DNA of 64,000 bases from assembly GCA_043554545.1 (NCBI GenBank), contig CP121337.1:310001-374000 (forward strand), given 5' to 3'. Shown here piece by piece: positions 52,454 through 61,213 of the stretch. The notes under the pieces are model-generated. The model saw only the letters and a list, made by a program, of their open reading frames with translations. It ran no database searches and was not told where the DNA came from. Every line of letters starts with the position of its first letter. The first letter of the stretch is position 1. The translations under genes and the position numbers were made by a program. The DNA comes from UBA7330 sp043554545 (GTDB taxonomy: Bacteria > Bacteroidota > Bacteroidia > Cytophagales > Cyclobacteriaceae).

Positions 52454-53056
52454 ATGAAATTAATTGTTAATGAAGATTCTCAAAAAAAAGGTAGCTGGGA
52501 AGCCCATTTTGAGCGAATTTATCAAGACAATTTTGAACGCATGCTTCGGTATGCCTATTCGATTACCGAAGATAAAATATTATCTGAGGAGGTGATTTCT
52601 GAAGTTTTTATCTCCGTTTGGAATAGAAAAGATGAAATCCTCTCTATTGAAAATGCCCAGGCATATCTATCAAAATGTGTTAAGAACTTATGCGTTAGGA
52701 AATTATCGCAGACCAAAAAACTATATAGCATTGATCTTTTTGAAGAGAAGTATCATCAGCATCAAGTAGATCCGGAAAACATTCTAATAGGAAAGGAATT
52801 GGAAGAATTGATAGAAAGTGTCACGGATCAATTGACCCCGCACGGGAGACTTGTCTATGATATGGCCAGAAACAAAGGTTATTCAAATGAAAGGATTGCT
52901 AAAGAATTGGAGATATCTGAACATACGGTAAGAAAACACATGAGCAATGTCCTAAAAGAATTTAAAAAAGGACTCTTCAAGGACCAAACTGGAGAATATC
53001 TGAGAATTGCCAAAATGATATCACTAATCATTTTCTCTATAGGCTTAGGGTTTTAG
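52454..53056 (+). CDS. ECF RNA polymerase sigma factor of the second SusCD locus
   Basis: A 200-residue sigma factor. Region 2 is at about residues 20-90 (YQDNFERMLRYAYSITEDKILSEEV; VISEVFISVWNRKDEIL). Region 4 is at about 120-175, with helix-turn-helix YSNERIAKELEISEHTVRKHM. The last 15 residues are hydrophobic (MISLIIFSIGLGF), a tail seen in some Bacteroidota ECF factors. It is followed 147 bp later by a FecR gene and then by an STN-bearing SusC. The 211-bp gap before it shows no strong terminator or clear promoter. Confidence 0.92.
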   Translation: MKLIVNEDSQKKGSWEAHFERIYQDNFERMLRYAYSITEDKILSEEVISEVFISVWNRKDEILSIENAQAYLSKCVKNLCVRKLSQTKKLYSIDLFEEKYHQHQVDPENILIGKELEELIESVTDQLTPHGRLVYDMARNKGYSNERIAKELEISEHTVRKHMSNVLKEFKKGLFKDQTGEYLRIAKMISLIIFSIGLGF

Positions 53057-53203
53057 GGTTTCTTTGCCATTATCATAATATTTAACCCAATACCTGATAA
53101 AATCAACATCAGCTAGGTGGATATGATTGTATATCTACAAATTTTTCAGATTCCCTACTCATATATTCATCAAATTGTCTCTTAACTAATAGAGGACCAC
53201 TCT

Positions 53204-54178
53204 ATGGATAAACTCATTCTAAAATATCTACATAATAAATTAACCAAAGAAGAGCGGGAGAAGTTGGATAACTGGCTATCAGCGGATATTGAAAATGTAC
53301 GACTTTTTAAGAATTTTGTAGGTCACTGGAAGTTATCGGACTTTGATGTAGATTTATCTAAACATAAATTATTTCAGAGGATCCAGGGCTCTGATGCGAG
53401 CAATTCCAAGCAAAGTTCTTTTCTGACAACAAAACGATATCTATTGAGGATTGCAGTAATTATTTTAATTGCATTAAGCATTTCCTACTACTTTGTTGAA
53501 ATAAATGATGCTCCTCCTACAGTTGTTAAATACGTAAAAACACTTGACAAGTCTACCACTAAAGGGCAAAAACTGACCATAAAATTGCCGGATGGAAGCA
53601 TCGTGAAGCTTAATGCGGAAAGTAAATTAATCTATCCTGATACTTTTAACTCAAACAGCAGGGAAGTTATACTTACCGGAGAGGCATTCTTTGATATCGC
53701 GCGAAATGAAAATAAGCCTTTTATTATTCATACAGATCAATTAGATGTAGAGGTGTTAGGAACATCATTTAATATCAATGCTTATCCTGGGAAGGAAGAA
53801 ATATCGGTTGCAGTTAAGTCAGGTAAAGTATCCGTCAATGATACAAGCCATACAATTGGTTCGGTACTTATAAAAGATGAGAAACTTATTCTCTCTCAAA
53901 ATGATGGATCATTTAGGAAAGAAAAAATTCAGGACATTGACCTGGCTTACGGGTGGGTTAATAATTACTTATCATTCAACGACTTACAATTGGAAGAAGC
54001 CGTTGGTTTGATATCCAGGTGGTTTAATGTAGACTTTCAGGTTGAACATAGTGCAAAAAATAACAAAATAGTCACTGCAAAATTCAACAATCCAACATTA
54101 AAAAATGTGATGGAAAATCTATCATATGCTTATGAATTTAAATATGAAATAAACAATAAAACCATAATGATCAAATAG
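53204..54178 (+). CDS. FecR-family anti-sigma factor of the second SusCD locus
   Basis: A 324-residue inner-membrane protein. Residues 1-75 are the cytoplasmic sigma-binding part (KYLHNKLTKEEREKLDNWLS). Residues about 79-97 are a membrane helix (IAVIILIALSISYYF). Residues about 115-215 are the FecR domain (LTIKLPDGSIVKLNAESKLI; LTGEAFFDIARNENKPF; VLGTSFNIN), and about 250-324 are DUF4974 (LSFNDLQLEEAVGLISRWFNVDF). It lies between sigma and susC and should relay the SusC signal. Confidence 0.93.
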   Translation: MDKLILKYLHNKLTKEEREKLDNWLSADIENVRLFKNFVGHWKLSDFDVDLSKHKLFQRIQGSDASNSKQSSFLTTKRYLLRIAVIILIALSISYYFVEINDAPPTVVKYVKTLDKSTTKGQKLTIKLPDGSIVKLNAESKLIYPDTFNSNSREVILTGEAFFDIARNENKPFIIHTDQLDVEVLGTSFNINAYPGKEEISVAVKSGKVSVNDTSHTIGSVLIKDEKLILSQNDGSFRKEKIQDIDLAYGWVNNYLSFNDLQLEEAVGLISRWFNVDFQVEHSAKNNKIVTAKFNNPTLKNVMENLSYAYEFKYEINNKTIMIK

Positions 54179-54193
54179 CTAATTAAATAAAAA

Positions 54194-54230
54194 AGAGAGC
54201 CGAGCAACTTTGACGAGCACTCAACTCTCT
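54194..54230 (+). promoter_or_regulatory. Hairpin in the leader of the second susC gene
   Basis: AGAGAGCCGAG (54194-54204) pairs with CTCAACTCTCT (54220-54230) at 9 of 11 positions with a 15-base loop. An A run precedes it, as before the first susC. The stem ends 38 bases before the start codon and has no T run, so it is a leader structure rather than a good terminator. Confidence 0.45.
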
Positions 54231-54268
54231 AAACATGTTTAAAGTTTTAATAAACCCTAAACTTTCTT

Positions 54269-57200
54269 ATGAAAACAAATTTACGAAAATTAATTATTCG
54301 CATGTCCAGACTAGCGATTTATGCGACGACACTGTGCATCAGCCTAAACATGGTATTTGCAGTGGAAACAGAAGCCCAAAGGAAAATGTTGAAAGACATT
54401 CCTGTGGAAGTAGGTCAACAGGAGACTATCAGTTTGCAAAACCTTATTGATAAAGTGGAAGGATTTGGAAAATTCACTTTTGTCTATTCCAAACGGGATA
54501 TCAAAGGTAAAGTATTGCAGCTGTCAGACTCAAAACTAAATATGGAGCAATTGCTTACCGAGATATCACTTCAAGCTGAAGTATCGATTCGGAGAGTAAA
54601 TGAAACCATTAGTTTGAAAAAAGCAGTTAATGGTGCGGCAATGCCTCAACTCACAGAGAAAATTGCTGACCAAGCCCAAATTTCAGGTACGATTACTGAT
54701 GAGGAAGGTCAACCTCTTCCCGGAGCTACAGTTCAGGAAAAAGGAACTACCAATGGTACCATCACAGACGTAGAAGGAAATTACAATCTGGCTCTTCCTA
54801 ACGATGCAACCGTAATCATCTCATTTGTCGGTTTTGAATCAGTTGAAACACCGGTTAATGGGAGATCGGTAATTGATATTACTCTTTCTGAAGATATTTC
54901 TGCGTTGGAAGAAGTTGTTGTTGTTGGTTATGGTACCGCCAGACTGAAAGACATTACAGGAGCGGTAGCAAAGGTTGATTTAGAGGATTCGCCTGTTAGC
55001 CTATCACCCAATACGAATGCACTACAATCTTTGCGGGGCAATCTTGCAGGTGTAAATATTGGAACCCAGAATGCAGTTGGTGAAACTCCTAATCTATTGG
55101 TAAGGGGTCAGAATTCAATTACTGGGTCCAACGCTCCATTAATTGTCTTGGATGGTGTGATTTTTCTCGGTAACATTAACGATATCAACCCTTCAGATAT
55201 ATCTGATGTTTCTGTTTTAAAAGATGCATCAGCTGCAGCAGCATATGGGTCAAGATCTGCTAACGGGGTTATAATGATCAATACCAAAAGGGGAAAAACA
55301 GATAAGCCATCCATCAGGTACAGCACTAAACTGGGTTTAAATACCTGGACCACTAAACCTGATTTAATGAATAGAGATCGCTGGGCAGAAAAATATGCGG
55401 CACAAAACAATTTTGCAACTGTAGATGACATTACCATGCCAGACCCCTCAACACAATTGATGTTGGACCAGGCAGATCTTGATTTGTATTGGCCAGATCT
55501 TATTTCCAGAAATGGTCTTACTCAGGAGCACCAGGTTTCAGTATCCGGTCGGTCTGATAAAATCAATTATTTTTTCTCTGGAGGGTATATGAACCAGGAG
55601 GGTACAATGATTGGTGATGACTTCCAAAGGCTTTCAGGAAGGGTTAGGCTGGACGCTGATATTACCGATTGGCTGGAAATTTCAGTAGATGGGACCTATA
55701 ACAATAATGATTATTCAGGTTTGGGGCCTAATGTGGGAAATGCTACTAGATTTTCGCCATCAGCTGCTCCATACATCTATGAAGACTGGCCAAATAATGC
55801 CAATGCAAATATGAGTGGAGAACTTGCCAGATGGCCGCGTGGACAGTCAATTCCAAATCCATTGTGGAATACCAATAAAAAGGCTGTAGAGGATGTCGAT
55901 AAGAATAACTTTTATCGATTTGCAGGAAACGCATTATTTAAGGTGCCTGGTATTGATGGTTTAACTTATAAGCTTAATTATGCGGTTTATCAACGTAATT
56001 CCAATCAAGACAGGTTTTTTAATGAAAATTATTATATCCAGGAACACGCCAACCCACCATACTATGATAAGTATCTGCCCTCGCAAGTTGCAACTGGTCT
56101 GACTCAAGCAAACGGCTATAATAGAGATATCGTTCAAAACAATTATGTGGTTGATAATATCATCAATTATAACCAAGAATTTGGTAAGCACTATCTAGAT
56201 CTCACGCTGGTTGCGACCAGAGACTTTACCTCAACTTCAACTTCTGAACTATCGGGGAGTGATTTTTCTACGAATGGAAATACCATTCTTGGTGCTAATG
56301 GACTGGCATTTGCTGAGAATCAAATATACAGTTATGACATTGTTGAGCGTGCCAATATCGGTTATCTGGGTCGTGTAAGCTACACATATGATGGCAAGTA
56401 TCATCTTAATGCTTCAATACGTCGTGACGGTGCATCCGTATTTGGTGTGGAACAAAAGTGGGGTAATTTCCCATCTGTTGGTCTGGCATGGACGGTAACA
56501 GAAGAAGGTTTCTTAAGAAACAATGAAATAGTAAGCTACTTAAAGGTTAACGCTTCCTTTGGAGTCAATGGTAACCAGGGGGTGGCTCCTTATGGAACTT
56601 TGTCAAGGGTTCAGAGTGGACCTTCAGGAAATATCCCATATGAGTTTGGAGATAATCCGTCAACCCTTTTATGGGGGATACGCCAGCAGACCCTGGCAAC
56701 CCCAAGTTTAGGTTGGGAAACAACGACTTCTTTTAATGGGGGTCTACAATCAGGATTTTTAGATGATAGAATTAATTTAGATCTTAATTTTTACTTTTCT
56801 GAAACTACTGATCAGATATTTTCTCGTCAGATTCCGATCATGACAGGGTTTAATTCTATCATTTCCAGTTTGGGTCAGGTAGACAACAATGGTATTGAAA
56901 TAAACTTAAGAGGGAATATAATCCAAAGACAGGATTTTGCCTGGACCGCAAGTCTCAATTTCTGGAGGAATCGAAACATTTTGGCATCCTTATACGGTGA
57001 TGACCTGGATGGTGACGGAGCAGAAGATGATGACATAGGAAACAACCTTTTTATAGGGGAATCTTTAGGTGCTATCTATGGATATGATTTCATCGGTGTG
57101 GTACAGGAAGATGACACTGATTATATAACTAATAATAGTGCGCAACCGGGAGATCCCATGTTCAGAGATTTGGATGGAGACAACGTTATTACCGCTGAGG

Positions 57201-57691
57201 ACAGAGAGATCTTAGGCTTTTCAAAGGAGAATTTTAGATTTGGTTTATCAAATACCGTGTCATACAAAGACTTTAGTCTTTACGTGATGATATCAGGTAT
57301 TACAGGAGGCAACGGATTTTACCAGAGGGCAAACCCTTACGCAACATCATTTACAAACCGATTTGATACAAATGAGCTGGATCACCCCTGGTGGACTCCG
57401 GAGAATCGAAGTAATGAATACCTAAGGGTCAACTATATTGGAGGTAGGTATTTGGGGCTTGAATCCAGAGGCTTTGTTAGGATTCAAGATGTTGTTTTAT
57501 CCTATACTTTGCCTTCAGGTATGTTGGATGTAATAGGAGTCCAATCGCTTAAGTTAAATGTAGCTGCAAGAAATCTGTACACATTTACGGGTTGGACCGG
57601 AGGGGGAGACCCTGAAGAAGGGATTGCAGCCTTACAAAATACTTATCCAGTCCCAACAGTATATTCAATGGGTCTGAATGTTAGTTTTTAA
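54269..57691 (+). CDS. SusC/RagA TonB-linked outer-membrane receptor with STN domain (locus 2)
   Basis: A 1140-residue importer. After the signal peptide, residues about 48-115 are an STN domain (ISLQNLIDKVEGFGKFTFVYS). Residues about 137-205 are a carboxypeptidase regulatory-like domain (ISGTITDEEGQPLPGATVQE). LEEVVVVGYGT near 212 begins the plug, which ends at GVIMINTKRG (about 332). The barrel closes with YPVPTVYSMGLNVSF. With its SusD partner it takes up oligosaccharides and should signal to FecR. The sulfatase and GH106 genes that follow suggest a sulfated, rhamnose-bearing glycan. Confidence 0.95.
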   Translation: MKTNLRKLIIRMSRLAIYATTLCISLNMVFAVETEAQRKMLKDIPVEVGQQETISLQNLIDKVEGFGKFTFVYSKRDIKGKVLQLSDSKLNMEQLLTEISLQAEVSIRRVNETISLKKAVNGAAMPQLTEKIADQAQISGTITDEEGQPLPGATVQEKGTTNGTITDVEGNYNLALPNDATVIISFVGFESVETPVNGRSVIDITLSEDISALEEVVVVGYGTARLKDITGAVAKVDLEDSPVSLSPNTNALQSLRGNLAGVNIGTQNAVGETPNLLVRGQNSITGSNAPLIVLDGVIFLGNINDINPSDISDVSVLKDASAAAAYGSRSANGVIMINTKRGKTDKPSIRYSTKLGLNTWTTKPDLMNRDRWAEKYAAQNNFATVDDITMPDPSTQLMLDQADLDLYWPDLISRNGLTQEHQVSVSGRSDKINYFFSGGYMNQEGTMIGDDFQRLSGRVRLDADITDWLEISVDGTYNNNDYSGLGPNVGNATRFSPSAAPYIYEDWPNNANANMSGELARWPRGQSIPNPLWNTNKKAVEDVDKNNFYRFAGNALFKVPGIDGLTYKLNYAVYQRNSNQDRFFNENYYIQEHANPPYYDKYLPSQVATGLTQANGYNRDIVQNNYVVDNIINYNQEFGKHYLDLTLVATRDFTSTSTSELSGSDFSTNGNTILGANGLAFAENQIYSYDIVERANIGYLGRVSYTYDGKYHLNASIRRDGASVFGVEQKWGNFPSVGLAWTVTEEGFLRNNEIVSYLKVNASFGVNGNQGVAPYGTLSRVQSGPSGNIPYEFGDNPSTLLWGIRQQTLATPSLGWETTTSFNGGLQSGFLDDRINLDLNFYFSETTDQIFSRQIPIMTGFNSIISSLGQVDNNGIEINLRGNIIQRQDFAWTASLNFWRNRNILASLYGDDLDGDGAEDDDIGNNLFIGESLGAIYGYDFIGVVQEDDTDYITNNSAQPGDPMFRDLDGDNVITAEDREILGFSKENFRFGLSNTVSYKDFSLYVMISGITGGNGFYQRANPYATSFTNRFDTNELDHPWWTPENRSNEYLRVNYIGGRYLGLESRGFVRIQDVVLSYTLPSGMLDVIGVQSLKLNVAARNLYTFTGWTGGGDPEEGIAALQNTYPVPTVYSMGLNVSF

Positions 57692-57709
57692 TTGATAAAT
57701 AAAGAAATC

Positions 57710-59395
57710 ATGAAAATAAACTTAAAATATATTATTCTGGCTTCATTTTTTGCATTTTCTAGTTGTGATGATGAGGCTTTTTTGGAAGAAGAAGCGAAAA
57801 CATTTTATACTACCGGTAACATTTTTAGTTCAGGAACCCAAGTGGATCAATCACTCCTGACCTTGTATAATGCTGATCGTACCTTACGAACAGCCAATAA
57901 TTTTACACATGGTGTATCACAGGGGTTAGGATCGGATACATTTATATCACCTGGTTTTAGAGAAGGAAATAACTTCACCAACTATGGTCAGATAAATCCC
58001 GAGGAAGGTCGAATTACATCTATTTTTAATTTGCATTATCAGATTATTTCCTATGCCAATACTACATTGGAAGCAGCCAAACGGGAGGATATTGAATTTG
58101 AAACCCAGGAGCTAAAGGACTATGTAATTGCCCAGGCTCTGTTTTTCAGAGGTAGAGCCTATGGCTCGCTTGCTCAGCTTTTTGGGGGAGTTCCTATCGT
58201 GGAAGAGGTGGCTACCGAACCCAAATTTGATTATACCCGGGCCTCCAGAGAGGCTGTTTATGAATTTGCTATTGCAGATTTGGAAGCTGCAGTAGATGAT
58301 TTACCTGTAACTACTACCCAGCCAGGTAGGGTAGTGAGAGGAGCTGCTCAACATTTCCTGAGTGAATTATATTTGAGCCTGGGTATTATTACAGGTGATG
58401 ATGCTGATTATGATGAGGCCATTGCCTATGCCAGTGAATTGATCGATGGTGGAACATATTCGCTGATGACTACTCGATTTGGAACAAGGGCTTCTGAGCC
58501 TGGAAAGGATGTCTATTGGGACCTCTTTCGATCTGGAAATATCAACTACGCGGATGGTAACATGGAGAGTATATGGACCTATCAAATGGATTTTGGGGCT
58601 TATATAGGAGGAGATAATCTTGCAAGACTACAGCACCCAAGATACTGGATTCCTGCGTGGAGGGCCATTCCGGGCGTTGTTGGTGTGGCTGCGGATGTTG
58701 GAGGCAGAGGTGTAGCATTTTTTGCGCCGACCAATCTCACAAAAACTGTAATCTGGGATCCGGCCATTTCCGATGGAGATATCAGAGGTTCAGCAACGAA
58801 TATTAGACGTGCCATTATTTACAATGATCCTGCTGAAGATGGCTATGATGAACTGGGAGTGAACTTTGGGGATACTGTACCTCAAATTGAGATAGATAGA
58901 ACGAACGAAGCAAGACCAGATATTGCTTATCCGATATATGAAAAATTTACTACTGACATGTTTGAAGGCCTGGATCAGGGTGAAAACGGAAGTAATATTT
59001 TCAGAGACAGATATGCTATTCGTTTAGCTGAGACCATACTTCTTAGAGCTGAGGCTTATCATAGGAAAGGTCAGAATGGTTTGGCTGCGGATGATATCAA
59101 TCTGATTAGAAGCAGAGCTCAGTGTAATATTTTAGCTGCAGACACTGATATTGATATCGACTTCATACTAGACGAACGAGCAAGAGAGCTTTTCGGCGAG
59201 GAAATGAGATGGAATACTTTATTAAGAATGGGAGGAACAGTAGCGGTGGATCGTATCAGGGCTTATGTACAGCATCCATGGGTTGCAACCACCCTGACTT
59301 TCGATTATAATCTTTGGCCAATTCCACAATCTGTCATTGACAGGAATAAGGATGTGACTATGGCTCAAAATCCCGGTTGGAGTACTTCTGATTAA
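57710..59395 (+). CDS. SusD/RagB nutrient-binding lipoprotein (locus 2)
   Basis: A 561-residue lipoprotein from the ATG at 57710, 18 bp after susC. The TTG at 57692 directly abuts the susC stop and lacks a better signal. The lipobox is FAFSSC (Cys19), followed by DDEAFLEEE. SusD features are QALFFRGRAYGSLAQLFGGVPIV, the RLAETILLRAEAYHRKGQNG helix pair, LDERARELFGEEMRWNTLLR and NPGW at the end. It pairs with the preceding SusC. A strong terminator follows at 59413. Confidence 0.94.
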   Translation: MKINLKYIILASFFAFSSCDDEAFLEEEAKTFYTTGNIFSSGTQVDQSLLTLYNADRTLRTANNFTHGVSQGLGSDTFISPGFREGNNFTNYGQINPEEGRITSIFNLHYQIISYANTTLEAAKREDIEFETQELKDYVIAQALFFRGRAYGSLAQLFGGVPIVEEVATEPKFDYTRASREAVYEFAIADLEAAVDDLPVTTTQPGRVVRGAAQHFLSELYLSLGIITGDDADYDEAIAYASELIDGGTYSLMTTRFGTRASEPGKDVYWDLFRSGNINYADGNMESIWTYQMDFGAYIGGDNLARLQHPRYWIPAWRAIPGVVGVAADVGGRGVAFFAPTNLTKTVIWDPAISDGDIRGSATNIRRAIIYNDPAEDGYDELGVNFGDTVPQIEIDRTNEARPDIAYPIYEKFTTDMFEGLDQGENGSNIFRDRYAIRLAETILLRAEAYHRKGQNGLAADDINLIRSRAQCNILAADTDIDIDFILDERARELFGEEMRWNTLLRMGGTVAVDRIRAYVQHPWVATTLTFDYNLWPIPQSVIDRNKDVTMAQNPGWSTSD

Positions 59396-59412
59396 ATATT
59401 TTAATTAGATAT

Positions 59413-59463
59413 AAAAGTTGACTTAATGAGGCTTTAAGGCCTTTATTAAGTCAACTTTTTTCA
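59413..59463 (+). terminator. Rho-independent terminator after the second susCD pair
   Basis: A perfect 15-bp stem, AAAAGTTGACTTAAT (59413-59427) with ATTAAGTCAACTTTT (59445-59459), has an inner AGGC/GCCT stem and is followed by a T tract. It mirrors the terminator after the first susD, so downstream enzymes are transcribed separately. Confidence 0.92.
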
Positions 59464-59660
59464 TATTTAGGAAGTCCGCAATAACTCCAATCAAAATACA
59501 AAATACCAGGATCTACAGGATAGTCCTATTCGTATTTCCGCTCGTTAAGATGATGTCAAAAGTTACTCAATCGGAATATAATGTGTGAGATACTTTTACT
59601 TGTGAAATAATTTATGTGGTAAAATTTGTTTGGTTTTCAACCAATCCTATTAACAATTCA

Positions 59661-61178
59661 ATGAGCTTAATCAAATCCCAATTCTTAGCTACATCAAAGA
59701 AATTTAAATGGATATTTTTCTTAATGATATTTATCTTGAGTTCGTGCGCTCAGGTAAACAGGCCTGAAGAAATAAAACCTGATCAACCTAATATCTTATT
59801 TATTCTTGTCGACCAATTTAGAGCTCAGGCGACCGGGTATAATGGCGATCCGAATGCCATGACACCAAATTTAGATCAGCTAGCAGCAAGTGCAGTTAAT
59901 TTTGAAAATGCCGTATCTGTGAGTCCGGTATGTACGCCATACCGTGCTGCGCTTATGACTGGTCGTTATCCATTGAGTACAGGTATGTTCATGAATGATA
60001 TTTACTTGCCAAGCGAAGAACTTTGTATGGCAGAGGTTTATAAAAATGCTGGTTTTGAAACTGGCTATATTGGTAAATGGCACCTTGATGGGCACGGTAG
60101 AGAGGCCTTTACACCAAAAGAGCGTAGACAAGGATTTGACTATTGGAAAGCATTGGAATGCTCTCATGAATATAATAACTCTTATTATTATTCAAATGAT
60201 GATACCACAAAGCTCACCTGGGAGGGTTATGATGCCTTTGCTCAAACGGATGATGCTCAGGAGTATATTAGAGCTCGTGCCAGTAAAGATGAACCGTTTT
60301 TACTTATGGTCTCTTATGGCGTCCCACATTTTCCTCACCGCTATGCACCAGAAGAATACAAGGAAAAATATCCGGTAGATTCTATAAAACTCCGTCCGAA
60401 TGTACCTAAAGGAATGTATGAAAAGGTCAGGAAGGAAGCCCAGGGATATTATGCGCATATCACGGCACTGGATAAGTGTATTGGAAGCTTATTGAAGACC
60501 TTGGAAGAAGAAGGTAAGGCAGAAAATACGATTGTTGTCTTTACTTCTGATCATGGAGAAATGTTAGGTTCCCAGGGAGTCTCAGTTGGAGAAAAGCAAC
60601 GCCCATGGGATGAATCCATTCGCATACCTTTCCTGATTCGCTATCCAGCTGTATATGGTACAAACAGACAGGTAGTAAAGGCACCTATAAATACACCAGA
60701 TATTTTACCAACGCTGTTATCTATGTCAGGTGTATCTATTCCCAATTCAATTGAGGGAGATGATCTAACAAGTTTTATTACTTCAGATAAGTTACCTGAT
60801 GATCGGGCGGCATTGATTATGAGTGTTTATCCGTTTTCTGGCGCTCGCTTTGGAAGCCCTTTTAGAGGTATTCGATCCGCTCGATACACCTATGTTCGAA
60901 AACGGGATCAACCATGGTTGTTGTATGATAATTTGGAAGATCCATATCAGATGAAAAATTTGCTGGGTATCGAAAAGTATAAAGAATTGCAGGATAGTTT
61001 AGAAAATGTCCTTCAAGCTAAACTTGAAAGGACAGGTGATTTGTTTCTGCCTAAAGAGCATTATTTGAAGCAGTGGGGTTTCGAAGTAAATGAGAGTAGA
61101 AAATCAATTCCTTATGCGCCGATTATAACCAAGGTGCAAAGTCCTGAATACCGATCTTTAGATTCCATGAAAGATTAA
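59661..61178 (+). CDS. Sulfatase lipoprotein (formylglycine type, S1 family)
   Basis: A 505-residue sulfatase. The ATG at 59661 gives a lipoprotein signal (lipobox ILSSC, Cys29), while a GTG at 59616 would add 15 residues without benefit. Metal-binding NILFILVDQFRAQ opens the domain. The formylglycine motif is CTPYR (Cys91) in VSPVCTPYRAALMTGRYP, with GYIGKWHLDGHG after it. FTSDHGEMLGSQG holds the second metal site. All expected active-site residues look present. It would remove sulfate from a glycan before or alongside GH106. The required maturase gene is not in the window. Confidence 0.93.
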   Translation: MSLIKSQFLATSKKFKWIFFLMIFILSSCAQVNRPEEIKPDQPNILFILVDQFRAQATGYNGDPNAMTPNLDQLAASAVNFENAVSVSPVCTPYRAALMTGRYPLSTGMFMNDIYLPSEELCMAEVYKNAGFETGYIGKWHLDGHGREAFTPKERRQGFDYWKALECSHEYNNSYYYSNDDTTKLTWEGYDAFAQTDDAQEYIRARASKDEPFLLMVSYGVPHFPHRYAPEEYKEKYPVDSIKLRPNVPKGMYEKVRKEAQGYYAHITALDKCIGSLLKTLEEEGKAENTIVVFTSDHGEMLGSQGVSVGEKQRPWDESIRIPFLIRYPAVYGTNRQVVKAPINTPDILPTLLSMSGVSIPNSIEGDDLTSFITSDKLPDDRAALIMSVYPFSGARFGSPFRGIRSARYTYVRKRDQPWLLYDNLEDPYQMKNLLGIEKYKELQDSLENVLQAKLERTGDLFLPKEHYLKQWGFEVNESRKSIPYAPIITKVQSPEYRSLDSMKD

Positions 61179-61213
61179 AATATGAATTGTTATTTTAATA
61201 ATTATACGAAGCC